A stretch of 64,000 nucleotides of DNA from contig JAKNDB010000064.1 of NCBI GenBank assembly GCA_024305405.1, positions 372,001-436,000 on the forward strand, in the 5' to 3' direction. Positions 1 to 11,841 of the stretch are shown piece after piece. A model generated the notes under the pieces. That model ran no database searches. It was not told where the DNA came from and was given only the letters and a program-made list of their open reading frames with translations. Source of the stretch: Dirofilaria immitis (Eukaryota; Nematoda; Chromadorea; Rhabditida; Onchocercidae). Every line of letters starts with the position of its first letter. Within the stretch, counting starts at the first letter, position 1. The position numbers were made by a program, and so were the translations under genes.

Positions 1-1
1 T

Positions 2-115
2 TTAAAAGCATCAAGAGAGATGGTCATGCTATTAGCTAAAAGCCAATGATCCAAAATATCAATGGCAGATGCAACAGTTAAAAAAAAACGAGATATTTAC
101 AACTGGTATCGATAG
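2..115 (+). pseudogene. possible 3' end of a gene entering from the left (unrecognised)
   Basis: From position 2 a protein-like frame reads LKASREMVMLLAKSQ, meets TGA at 47-49, then continues in the same frame as SKISMADATVKKKRDIYNWYR to TAG at 113-115. An Arg codon (CGA) in place of the TGA would give one open terminal exon. Alternatively, a one-base indel in the A run at 38-41 would move the reading to a second open frame (ANDPKYQWQMQQLKKNE...) ending at 144-146. Residue composition is much less Ile/Phe/Leu-biased than random frames nearby. No domain is recognised and most of the gene, if it exists, is outside the window. Confidence 0.25.
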
Positions 116-149
116 CTTCTTCTTTCAGGAAGTTAGGATTGTCTGAAAT

Positions 150-2400
150 GCAACTGTGTTATTATTAAAAACATCGTCATTTACTAAGATATAATACTGC
201 TGATTCATCGATCCTGATTTACTTTGCTTTTCTGTTTTTCATTATCTTGCTATGCGACCATTTTCTTCTTTTAAATATGAATAACATTCAAGAGCTATCA
301 TCCCCAGTGCTTTTTTTTAAAGATAATAATGATTTTCTAGTGTATGGCATATCGAAAATGTGCATGGATTTTTTAATTTTTGAATCTTTTCGCGAACTTA
401 TTTGCGGGTGAAAAGTTGTATATCTTGCTTATTTTCGCAGTTTTTCAGGAAAAAATGAATTACATTTGGAAAGCAGACAGAACTTGTATGGAAATATTTG
501 TGCCAGAACCAAGCAGATTATATATAAAATAGTCTTGATATATTTTTTGACTGAATCCCATGTCGAAATAAATTATTTTGACTAAACATTACTTATTTTT
601 CTGTGCTAACTCAATGCTTTAAATCGCTTCAGTGATTTATGTATTTGCAAGAACGATAAACGGTTCTTGATATCAATGCTATAGGAAAAGAAAAATTTTC
701 ATTAAGATTTAATCTTCTTTGATTTCTTTTTCCTGTATTTTGTTCTGTCTTTGTTTTCTCTATTTTTCTTTTTTGTTCGACATATTTATCCACATTCATT
801 CATTTTAAAATATTTTTGCAGTGAATATTCATTTAATACAAAATAGAAAACTTGAAGAAAGCGCCAGTCAAAATAATGAGCTTAATTAGGTGATAAAACA
901 AGAAGCATAATATATGCGTTACCAGAAAGATTTGAAAACAGTTTGAATTACGTATTTTTAGAAAAGTAAGATAAGATTTCGTACATATGAATTTTTATAA
1001 ATAATTTTTACCTATTGAAGAAGTGGGCCATCTTATAAAGATTTTTTTGGAATGTGGAATAAGCAGAGATAATAGTATTTGATGTAATCTATTATATTAG
1101 ACCGTTATATCGACAAGCGAAGGATAGATTAATATTAAAATTAACAAATTAGTATTGAATTTTATATGGATTAATACATTCCACAAAAGAAGAAATTATT
1201 GATATCTTATGTACTTCTTTGAGAAGGCTTTTTCAGATTATCTAAGAATCATTCTGAATTTTTATTATATTAATGAAGTCAGTTCTTATGGGTTCAGCTC
1301 CTTTTACAATTTATTTAGTATTTTTAAAACAAATTTTTTGTTCGGTTTTGAAATCTTAGATTTTGTATAAATAATTATATATGATATTTTTATTTCATTT
1401 ATGCCTTGTGCCTTTTTTGTGTGTGTGAAAGTGAAGATTCTTCTGTTTTCTTTATTATCTGCTTTTTTTATGAAATTACTTTTTCAAATCGGACAGAATT
1501 AATGTTGCTTACGAATCTGTTTCCTTTTTATTAATTGATGCATATGTCCTCTGACTTCCGAGCTTTTTGGCTAGCTGATTTCACAGAAAAATTAGAAGAA
1601 ATTTTTATTGACTAGTTATTACCATTTCGCTATAAATTTTTTTTAGCGCGAAGCATATTAGTTATGTTAGAAATCAAATAATCAGGAAATAGAAAATCTA
1701 GTTGATTCTGTCCTGAAAGAATAAACTAAATTTATAAGATATTTCTCTGTAGAAAAACGATTTACAGTGAGAAAATAGATCGAGATTTTACTTTTGTTTT
1801 CTTGAGATTTTTTCGTATTCATTAGAATCGTAATTAATTCTCATAACTGAATTTTTCTCTGTTAACATTTATATGTGCTGCTACCTATGATATTAATCAG
1901 ATGACATGATTATATCATGCTCCTTATTTTTGCATTACATTATCTACATCGTCAAAAATAAATGATATTTATGCTTTGTCATCTTCACATTCTTATCTAT
2001 AGGATATTTTTGATCTATTCATATGTAAACTTCACAAACTTTTTCTATTGGCAAAGTTGAAACAGTGCTCATTAATCAATGAGACCCAAGAATATGACAT
2101 GCAGATTAAAATCTTTAAGTATAATCCCTTTCACTAATGTTTCTGTCAGTAGCTACTAAAAAAAAAAAAAAAGATTTCGGTGAGATGTTTGTTCATGATT
2201 CATTTATTTGAATTGACTTGCTAATTGGTTTGACCCCTTATTAAGCCATACAGATGTTTATAAGATAATAGAGAGAATTCGCTATGTTGAGTACTTAAAA
2301 AATATAATTAGTCGTATATAAGAATATTAAAGAAATCAAATAGCAAATAGATAGTTTTTTGAAGGCGAAGCACCTTCTTGAAGATTAATGAGATTTTGAA
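150..2400. other. AT-rich intergenic DNA
   Basis: Scattered poly-A and poly-T runs, no sustained coding-like frame and no recognisable repeat family. I see nothing in it that I can support. Confidence 0.6.
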
Positions 2401-2409
2401 TGCGAATAG

Positions 2410-2653
2410 TTCGGTTTCCATTCAATTTCGAAGACAATTCAACACAGCAACAGAAGCGAAGATTCGGTAGTTAACGATAGAAGCGATAGTCATAAAAAAG
2501 ATGATAACATTTTTCGACAACCGATCATTATATGTTCATGTATTGTGCATTATACCGTCTCTAATATTATATAAGACCAATAAAAGGCTATCGTCATCTG
2601 GCAAACAGTTAAAGACCAGTGAAGACTATTATGGATTGTACAATATTATGTAG
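2410..2653 (+). pseudogene. coding-like relic patches, unrecognised
   Basis: A 54-codon frame without ATG (2410-2574) reads FGFHSISKTIQHSNRSED and onward through SVVNDRSDSHKKDDNIFRQP, a hydrophilic, Ser/Asp/Lys-rich composition unlike the surrounding AT-rich translations. A second frame (about 2561-2653) reads NILYKTNKRLSSSGKQLKTS then EDYYGLYNIM before TAG. The DNA at 2563-2596 is imperfectly repeated at 2642-2675, so the NKRLS-like segment is duplicated. Splice sites are not obvious. It could be a decayed gene, poorly sequenced exons of the gene at the left edge, or chance. No family recognised. Confidence 0.25.
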
Positions 2654-3847
2654 AACTAACAAAAGGCTATTGTCAAATCGAATGAAGTAGCAGTATCACG
2701 AAGATTCAATTCAAACTACAAATAAATGATCAGATCTCTTTACATAACAGCTCCACATATTTTACATAATCCAAAGGAAAAATCTAAAATATTTGCCCAT
2801 TTATTTTCTTACTCATTCTTTTTCCTAAGTAATAATATCTGAATATGGTTTCCTCCAATTGCTGATCAAATAAAAAAATTGATGGTATCTTTCAGTAACC
2901 ACATGTATGATATATATATATATATATATTTTCAAATAGGCGAATCACGAATATTGGAATCATTGGTTAAATGACTAAATTAAATAACAACTTATAGCGA
3001 ATCGTGGTTTCACCTGCAAAGGCGAAAATAATTCATCATAGAGCCGCTCATGCATTTTCAATCTGCATCAGCTAGCTTATCATTATCACATCTGATCTTA
3101 TATTTGCTGAGCAATAAGTGTGCAATATTTTTGTAATTATATAAATGCGATGATAGTTATTATCATAATAATAATATATAGCATGAAATTTTATCGATAA
3201 TAATTTAAAACTTTTTAATTTGCATCAACTCCTTTTACACTCATTCAAAAAGTAATAAAATATTTAAAAAAAAAATTAAACAATATAGTGAAATTATTTC
3301 CTTTTATTAACACAAATATATCAGATCGCATAGTTGCTATGCATATGTAAATTCTCAACTAAATCTTATTGTTATTTTCCATAATTAATTATACTATCAT
3401 TTTGCTTAAATTCTTTACATGACACATATTACATTTAAAAATTTAATTGTCTGTCGCAATTGTATGATTCATAATTGATACTTAGATTTAAGAAGTTACT
3501 TTTCATAATGTTTAGTTGATGTTAAATTGAAAACTTTTATCAGAACATTATCGATTGTCATCGCTTACAAACATTTCTCATCGTCATTATATACTATTTG
3601 CTTCCTCACAATGTATTATTAACAAATGGCAGCTAAATGTGAGAAAGATGGATTCTCTTTTTCCCCGATCGATTTCACCCTTTTCTATATGGCATGATAT
3701 ATCCTACGTATATTTATATAGTCTTATTTCTTTATCTCTTATCTCATATATCTCAGATGATTACTCTTTGTCTATAATCTGCTCCAAGATGTGCCTATAT
3801 TGATAGTGTGTTACTAATCTAAGGGTTTGTTGGCTATTGCTCAGTAA

Positions 3848-3999
3848 GATTCTAGTGGTAAAATGAAGAACGATCAGTCTAAAAGTCGAGGTCTTACAGC
3901 TAGAAGAAATGAAATCTTTCCCTTATAACGGAAGAAGCATCTGGAAAAACCCTTAATAATCAATTCATAAGTGATAGAACAATTTCTTCCTGTTGTTAA
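3848..3999 (+). pseudogene. broken small coding-like segment, unrecognised
   Basis: A frame with ATG at 3863-3865 reads MKNDQSKSRGLTARRNEIFP and stops at TAA 3926-3928. One base out of phase it continues as TEEASGKTLNNQFISDRTIS and stops at 3997-3999. A single missing base near 3925 would join the halves. The composition is coding-like, but nothing recognisable is present and no flanking exons were found. Confidence 0.22.
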
Positions 4000-4137
4000 T
4001 ATTAGCAACTTCCGATCCAATAAACCTTTCCAAAAATAATTGTCTGTGAAACATTAATTCGCTCTCCTAGATCAAAGAAGAAGAAGAGGAAGTCTTTTGC
4101 TTTTTACACGAAACCGCCTTCAAATAAAAAAAAAGAT

Positions 4138-4216
4138 GCACTTCAGATTCAATCAAAAAAAGATAATTTTTTTTTTTTGTTTTATTAAACCATTGCGTTG
4201 ATTGAATCTGAAGTGC
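4138..4216. repeat. perfect 19-bp inverted repeat (hairpin), 41-nt loop
   Basis: GCACTTCAGATTCAATCAA at 4138-4156 is exactly reverse-complemented at 4198-4216. The loop is A/T-homopolymer rich. It could be a miniature element terminus pair or a hairpin RNA; no target-site duplication is clear. Confidence 0.75.
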
Positions 4217-4950
4217 GACATTCATCGCAATTAAGCAATCCCTAATTTATACCTATCCGACTATGTTGTTTTAGATATTTGTGCAGTGCGAAAATTCTTA
4301 TCACATCGGATGCATTTGAATAGTTGTTTATTCATCATTTATATTCAACTATGTTATATTTATTTAGCAAATTGGACGAATATCGAATTAATTGTAAATG
4401 TTTGCTAAAAATTAAACAAATAATATTTTTAGTGTAATATTGTCGATGATTACTTAAAATGATAGTAATAATTTTTAAATATATAAAATCTATTAATATG
4501 ACGAAACTATTTTTGATAGTAACAAAAGTAATATCAAAATATTTTTACAAATATTCTTCCATATTCAACTTTTTTTTTTTTTTTTAAATTTCCTAAATAA
4601 TAAATGGCAATATCGATTAGTTTCGAATGAAGTTTTATTATATAAAAAATATATGGAAAGAAACATTTCTAGCAGAATACTGATCAGTATCATTCGCAAT
4701 GATAGGTAAAGAAGGTAAAAAAAACGATAAAGTAATATGAAAAAGTTTTTTTGAAAAAAATTTTTTTTTAAATTGAAAGTATTTGAACGACGAAAAATCA
4801 TATCATACACGGAAATTGTTCTTTATTAAGATAAATTATACAATTTTTTTCAAAGCATTTCATTATTTTGGCTAAAAAAAAGTTCATTATTAAAAATTGG
4901 ATATTTTGAAAACATTATAATAGCAAATAACTAAATTTTGCAATTAAATT

Positions 4951-5083
4951 TAGTAATATTATCATAGTATTTGATAAATTAAAATATAATAAAAATTTTA
5001 AATTCCCCAATTTAAATCTTTATTTTGTTAACTTTCAATTTAATTCTCAGAAGAACTTATCAAATGTTATGATAATACTATTA
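4951..5083. repeat. long imperfect inverted repeat with CCCC tip
   Basis: The outer arms (4951-4977 and 5057-5083) pair over 27 positions with about four mismatches. The inner AT-rich arms continue the pairing toward a tip near 5007-5010 (CCCC). The shape is that of a small foldback or MITE-like element. Confidence 0.5.
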
Positions 5084-5432
5084 AATCAATACATCTAACC
5101 AAGCTATCAATAAATGATGTCAAATGAAAAAGTTACGAATAAAAAAAAAGTACATGAGTGATGAGGAATAGAAAGAATATTGTCGTAACGAAATAAAATA
5201 ATAGTACGAAACAAAAAGTTCTATCCAATTACTATCCAATTTTCAAATGTAATTTTTATTCAATCAATAAATAGTCTATAAATGATGAAGCGAAATCATT
5301 ACGATATAATTGATAATCTTGCAATTAAAATTATTTTGTTTATTCAAATATTGGTCGCAGAGAATAATATTTTCTTCTGCTATTGGCGTAATCAAAAAGT
5401 TTACTGCACTATATCGCTTTTTACTTAAATCT

Positions 5433-5925
5433 TTATGCTTCATTCATTTTATGTATTTTCAAACTAAACATTCGATTCAATCTTTTATCGCATTCATTAC
5501 ATTGGAATGGTTTCACACCTATATGTATTATTGTTTCATGTCTCTTCAAATTTCTGCGATATTTAAATTCTTTACCACATTGATCATATATGATAAAATC
5601 GTTTTCTTCATATGTTCCTTCTATTTATGTTCCCACAAATTCTTGCGACATTTGCCTTTTGCGGCATATTTTATATTCGATTAGTGGATTATCTCCATTT
5701 TTCAGCATGCGTTCTTGCAGAATCAAGCCGTTTAAATCGTTTATTTGCATTTATCACACTTGAATATCTTATCCTTATGCATTAATTTATGGTTTCGAAG
5801 ATGACTAGACCATCAGAATCTTTTATCACATTGATCACAATCAAACGCTTTCGTGTCCAATTATAAGCTTGTAACCTGGATAGATATTCGAATTGATTAT
5901 CGCATGTGTTGTTGTTACATTTGAA
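5433..5925 (-). pseudogene. C2H2 zinc-finger protein pseudogene
   Basis: Read on the minus strand from about 5925 downward, the translation gives a run of C2H2 fingers broken by stops and shifts. The first is a degenerate finger (FKCNNNTCDNQFEYLSRLQ) that has lost its His pair. Next comes FDCDQCDKRF, TGA, then WSSHLRNHKLMH and the linker-like KDKIFKCDKC, followed by an A-run shift into NKRFKRLDSARTHAE. After a damaged finger ([10 protein letters not shown] then a stop) comes a clean pair: [18 protein letters not shown], spacer [16 protein letters not shown], then [11 protein letters not shown] and TAA at 5433-5435. Spacer HIGVKPF resembles the canonical TGEKPF linker. At least five finger units are visible, with two or more in-frame stops and one or more shifts. 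Some shifts could be sequencing errors, but lost His ligands argue for real decay. Family identity is secure; the parent gene is not identifiable. Confidence 0.75.
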
Positions 5926-5939
5926 TTTGTTTTTTGTTT

Positions 5940-7490
5940 ATTTCACTATTAGTTTTTATTTCGTCATCATTTCTCCTTTCTAAACTATTTAAAAGTTTCT
6001 ACTGCCAAATTGTTTCATTTAAATTCATTTACCTTCTCAGATGTTCTTTTCATTTAATGCCTGAAATAACTCAAAATGATTTATTTGACAATCCAAAATG
6101 ATTCGATGATAATTTTCCTGAATAATAGCAATCAGAGGAATTCTAACAGTATAAAATCTTTCATAACAATATTCATTTCATCGTCTTTAATGTTTATTAT
6201 ATACTTCAGGACTTTTGGCCAATCGCAAAATAAATTTAATTGTAATGTGAATGTAATGAATGGAAAGATTAGAAAATGAATGTACCCAATATGATTCGGA
6301 AATTTAGTGTTTCAACTTTTTGTATCGCACATTGATCTTTTCTACAGAAAAAAAAAAAAATCGTAAAAGCATTCGACAGAAAATAGTCGCAAAATATCGA
6401 TCGTTTTGAAAGTAATGAAGAAAATAGATAAGGAAAGAAAAAATTCTAATACCATCATCAATTTTCTTTCATAAGAAAAAATTTTGTCCTATAAATATAG
6501 TTGAAATAAAAACATTCACAAATATTTAATTTATCATAAAATCGTAAAATCTTTTTCTCACTTACCGTTACTTCTTCGATGTATAGGGGCAATATATCAA
6601 GCAATACGATGACCCTCGTAAAATGGCAATACGATGATCCTCGCAAATGTCAATAGCATTTTGATTCGCAAAAATTTCCAATGATATATGATAATGAAAT
6701 ATGAAGTGAAATTCTGGGAAATATTTCTACAAAATATTCTTCAGAATGTGAATTATTAAAAAAATCAATCAATTCAATCAAGTAAAACTTCCATGCACTG
6801 ATAGAAGTAGCTAGCTGTTTTTACGATAAAATTCTAATCTTTCTGCAAAATAATTTCAACTCATCGCTTTTTTTTAAATCTTTTATTATATACATTAGGA
6901 ATCAGTAATTTTAACTATCTATGCAATATCAGTTGATAAATAAATTGAAATTTTCATCGAATTCTCGAATTCTTCTGATTCAAAATGAATTTAATAAAAT
7001 CATCGGAAATTTTTTCATAATAATTCAGTACATGAATTTAACATGAAAAAATGATGAAAAATTATTTTGCGATGGAAATTGTAAAAATTTATCTCAGAAG
7101 AGATTTAAATTAAAAATTTTGTTAAGATAAAAAAATTCTTTTATAAATCTTTTCTTCTACAAATTTTCAATATCAACATATTCTCAAAACAATTCTGTAT
7201 CCCATCGATTGAAAATATTTTTATTATTATTGAATTTTGAAAAATTAAGATTTAATTAAAAAGACAATTTCATTCAAAATAATTCTTCTAAATATTTTTC
7301 TTGAATCTCTTTTCGAAAATTCTGAAATATCACGCGATTATTTAAAGGTTAAAACTTTAGCATGCAATATAATTAAGCTTAACTTTGATTAGTTTTTTTT
7401 TTTTTAAACTATATTTTTATATTATCGTAATGACCGAATCAATGTTTTGCATATTAATTGTCCACCACCTCATTTACATCTCATTGTTTT
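5940..7490. other. AT-rich DNA downstream of the left cluster
   Basis: No supported gene. A short minus frame at 6572-6646 ends at a good donor (GTAAGTGAG) and might be an upstream exon of the zinc-finger relic, but there is no homology to support this. Confidence 0.5.
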
Positions 7491-7495
7491 CAATT

Positions 7496-7780
7496 TTCAA
7501 GATATTCCTAAAAACAAGTATTAAATTTTATTTTCAATTTTTTGAAGAAGACAAGTTGCAGGATAATAATTTAAGCTTTATACTGTACAAAGTTTAATTT
7601 ATATGCGGAAGTGCGTCATTTGAATATAAGTTTATTCGTTATTACGATAAAGAGTAGTAAGAATATTTCGATTTATATCAGTTCCTGGGATATGAAATAT
7701 ATATTAAATTATCATCCTGCTACTTGTCTTCTTCAAAAAATTGAAAATAAAATTTAATATTTTTTTAGGAATATCTTGAA
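7496..7780. repeat. about 77-bp-arm inverted repeat (foldback element or hairpin RNA source)
   Basis: 7496-7573 and 7704-7780 are reverse complements over about 77 bp, with a handful of mismatches and small gaps, separated by a loop of about 130 nt. The arms share, for example, CTTGTCTTCTTCAAAAAATT on one side and its complement on the other. A short open frame in this area is only the arm sequence. Likely a MITE-like foldback; transcription would give a long double-stranded hairpin. Confidence 0.75.
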
Positions 7781-8107
7781 GCATCTTTGAAAGATCTATA
7801 AAAATTAGGAACGTTTAAAAGATGAAAGTATTAATTTGAATGGATAATAAATCTGAAGAAATCTTAATGAAATCTATACAATGAATTAGAAGATAAATGG
7901 AAGATTGATAATTATAATTTCAAATTTGCAAAGTATTGTAAACGAAAAGAGCACTATGAGATATCATAGAGAAAAAGCAGAAAGCAGATATTATTCTTTT
8001 ATGCTATTTATTAAAAACTATCATCCATAAAGCAAAAAAAAAGAAGAAAATTATAAAAACTATATAGGATCGGTCAGAAATCTATACAATCCGAAATCTT
8101 CAACAGA

Positions 8108-8165
8108 AATCTATTGATCAGGAATCTATTGATCAGGAACCTATTGATCAAGAATCTATTGATAG
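8108..8165. repeat. 15-bp tandem repeat (CTATTGATCAGGAAT), about 4 copies
   Basis: Four near-identical 15-nt units. Since 15 is divisible by three, one plus frame stays open across them (IDQES repeated), between stops near 8070 and 8190. Probably a minisatellite; no gene context. Confidence 0.6.
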
Positions 8166-9354
8166 AAATCTATACCGAGATCCGAAATCTTGATCAAAAA
8201 TCTATTGGTCACGAATTTACTCATAGGTATGCTTTAAGATTAATGAAATGATTTTATAAGAAAAAAATGTTACACTTACACTTCTAAATTTTTTATTCTC
8301 AATCTTCAAGCGGATAGAGAGTTGATCATTTTTATATTTTTAATAAAAAGCCGTGAAATTGCTATATTCCTGAATTCTCGAATATTTAATTAACCTATTC
8401 ATCGTTGATCTTTGGAAATTCGTTCTATTTGGCTTTAAATATTTGTGTAAATTATCGAAAGACAAATTTTACATTTTTAAATTCTAAGCCATTTACATGT
8501 AAAAATTAAATTCCATCTTAATATATCGTCGATTCTTTACTTTTAAATACTTTAAATATTTGATAGCTTTATCAATTAGAATATTGAAACTACGATATGT
8601 TCTATTATGAATTTAAAAAAACTTTATGCTTTAAATAAAATGTAATTAACTAATTATGAATAATTACGGAAATATATAAGTGATTAGAGGAAATAAGAAA
8701 GATTAATAATTTTTATGATTATTTTATCAATTTAATGAATTATTAAAAAACGAAAAAAATATTTCAGTCTTCATTACAGTAATCAGCGTTTTCATTATCA
8801 TAGAAGATAATTTCAAAGTTGACAAATCACAGAAGTACAATTTATAGAAATTAGCAAAATTCCTTTCTTTCTTATAAAGAAAAAAGGTAAATCTAACAAA
8901 TTTTTCAATCCAACAATAAATCCTTTACAATTTCATTTTTTTTTTTTTACCTTTCTTTTTTCAATTTATCAAATAAAAATGTACGAAATGAATTTTCGTT
9001 TTTTTTTTTTTTTTTTTCAACAAAATTATCAATTCGTTGATTATTTCTTACTTTTTTTTTAAATTAATTTATCAGAAAATTATAGAAATTTTACTAAAAA
9101 TCTTTTATTTTTTCTTTATTTTATTTTATTTTATTTTTTTACTTTTTTTATATTTCGTTTATTTTTTTTTTTCGCTTTATTTCTTGCGATTTGTTAGGAA
9201 TACTTTTAATTAATAACTTTCTTTGCTTTTTCATTTGAATAATATATATTATTTGTATATTTATATATATAAATGAAATTATCATTTTTTTTTCATATTT
9301 TAATAATTGATACAAATAGGAATAGAAATATGCGAGAATGATAGCTACTGGAGA

Positions 9355-9540
9355 GATAAAATCTGATCAACCCTTCCTTATGCAGAAATAAAATCTGATC
9401 AACCCTTCCTTATGCAAAAATAAAATCTGATCAACCCTTATGCAAAAAGAAAATTTGATCAACTCTTATGCAAAAAGAAAATTTGATCAACTCTTATGCA
9501 AAAATAAAATCTGATCAATCTTTGCGTAGAAATAAAATTT
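9355..9540. repeat. tandem repeat of ATAAAATCTGATCAA(C) units, about 6 copies
   Basis: Six units carrying AAAATYTGATCAA...TTATGCA. Spacing is about 32-33 bp for the first copies and about 28 bp for the later ones, which have lost one CCTT. The last copy is diverged. Confidence 0.7.
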
Positions 9541-10268
9541 ATAATGGAAAAAATGAAAAACAAAAAGGCAAACAATTTAGTAATAAATAAAAATATGAAA
9601 TATTTAATTAAAATATTTAATATTAAAAAATTATTCAATTATTAACAAATATTAAAAAAGATAGCATAAATGTATTAAATTGAATATATTTTTTTTTTCT
9701 AATAAAATTCACTAAAAGAAAATGAATGAAAATAATGTAAAATAATAATTTCAAAATTTTGAATGAAAGCAAAAATTAAAATGAAATTTGAATAATTTCA
9801 TATTAGCTTATATGAATAAATTAATCTTTAGAATAAATAATCTAATTTAATTAGCAAAATATATTCCCGAATAACGGAATATTATATATCCAATAAATAT
9901 ACATACTTTCATCATCGTTATTCTTATAATCTGTTTATCATATAGAGATTTGTGTTTCATCACTACCAAAATGTTTACTTTTATCATTCCAATTGACAAT
10001 GATCGTAAATATTCGTCAAATCATTTCACTTCATTTTTGTTTATTTATGATTATTACAATTATACCTATCCCTCATATAAAATATAACGATTTTTAAACG
10101 ATCATTCGATCAAATTTACTCTCACTTTGATTGTTAAAAAAAAAAAAAAATCGATTATAATATTTGCAACTACAATAATATGGGATGAAATGTGAAATGA
10201 AGGAAATGAAGAAATGAAAGAATGAAATTGAAAAATTAATTTTTATTTTTCATTCGATGATTGTTATT

Positions 10269-10298
10269 ATTCTAATAGTAATATATTACTATTAGAAT
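10269..10298. repeat. perfect 30-bp palindrome
   Basis: ATTCTAATAGTAATA is followed directly by its reverse complement, with no loop, in AT-rich intergenic DNA. Confidence 0.6.
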
Positions 10299-11272
10299 GA
10301 TAATGAACAGATGAAAAAAAAAAAAAACGATTCGTTAAATTATTAAAATTTATTTGAAAATTTTACTTCTAATTTTAAATCTCATTTTCTTTTCAGATTT
10401 TTAATTTCTCATTCTTTGAAAAAAATATTAGCTAATTAAAATTGTTCTTTAAATTGCTTAACGCTTTTTTTCGTTTCTTTTTTTCTCTTAAAAATTTCTC
10501 TTCAAATTTCATTTTCATTATCATATCAATTATGTAAGTTTATTTGTTGCCATAACATTTCTCTATAAATCATTATTTCCCATATTTTTTAATCTTTTTT
10601 TTCTTTTTCTTCTTATAATATTTATTGATTAATCTATATCTTTCTTTCTTTCTCATATTAATGCTTAAACTTATCAAATAGCCTTTATAGCAATTAGATG
10701 AGAAATTTTACAACGATAATTTTGAATGTTAAATTAATAATAAAATTTTACATTTTATCATTTCTCGACTAGAATATTTTCTATCTACTAAAAAGCTTAT
10801 TGCAAATAAAGTATAATGATAGGATGAAATTTTTAGATAACATTTAATTTCATTGATTTGAAAAGTATAGTTGTAATTTAGAAAGCTTCTTTTCATTTAA
10901 ATTGATAATGGATCAAAGAATATAAAAATAAATTATCGAAATTGATATTTCAACAAGTCTTATTGATGATATCTGTCAAGTATTCTATCAAACATTTGCA
11001 ATCCTAGTAGTTATATAAATTTTAAATTAAAGTTAGAATTATAATTTGATCTTGAAATTCAGAGTATAAATAGACAAAATAATCTTATCGAGGCATTTCC
11101 ATTATTTTCATTATTAATTGAACTCAAAAGTTTCTCTTATTATTGTTACATGAAATCAATAATTAAAAATTTCAAGTTTAATTTCAGATTGAATTATCAG
11201 TTATTTTGCTAAATTCTATTATATGATAAAAAAAAAAAAAACAAAGAGATATTATCTATTTCATTATGATAT

Positions 11273-11299
11273 GTAGTAGTAGTAGTAGTAGTAGTAGTA
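11273..11299. repeat. (TAG)n microsatellite
   Basis: About nine uninterrupted AGT/TAG units in non-coding DNA. Confidence 0.9.
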
Positions 11300-11813
11300 A
11301 TAGCAGAAATTATTGATTTCCTTCTACGATAACAAATTAGATCAAATTTTTCCGAAATATTCGATCATTCGCTTCATTGATTTGTTTAATAAAATATAAG
11401 TAAAAAAAAAAATTTTTTGACAAATATACTTTCAATTGAAATTTTATGTAAAAGAATCGATAGATGATAACGAGAAATCTCGCATTATTTAGAATTTGTA
11501 TAAATCGTAAACAGAAAACAAAACAGCTGATAAAATATTTATCAAAATTTTCTCGATCAAAATGTGCCACGCTTTTCATCCTTCTTTTTAATTTTTCATT
11601 TCAATTAAACTAATATTATAAATATTTTCATTGAAAAATAATAATAATCTATGATGTATAATTATTATCGATAATTTTTAATCTGTATATTTTTGAATTG
11701 AATAATTTTTATAATAAATAAATGAAAATATAAGCAGTACATATGACGATAAAGCAAATGATAATTTCAATAGCACTATTGAATTTATTTCTTTAATCTA
11801 TTTGGCATCGTTT

Positions 11814-11841
11814 ATATCATATCATATCATATCATATCATC
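11814..11841. repeat. (ATATC)n pentanucleotide microsatellite
   Basis: Five to six tandem ATCAT/ATATC units. A shorter copy of the same pentamer array lies at about 18476-18495. Confidence 0.85.

Noticed and set aside
5310..5684. 124-codon plus-strand frame
   Set aside because: It is antisense to the zinc-finger pseudogene; the minus strand carries the meaning.
6458..6646. Minus-strand frame ending at a good donor (GTAAGTGAG)
   Set aside because: Might be an exon of the zinc-finger relic, but no homology and an overlapping short local repeat make it unsupported.
7385..7597. 70-codon plus-strand frame
   Set aside because: Overlaps one arm of the foldback repeat; Phe/Ile-rich noise.
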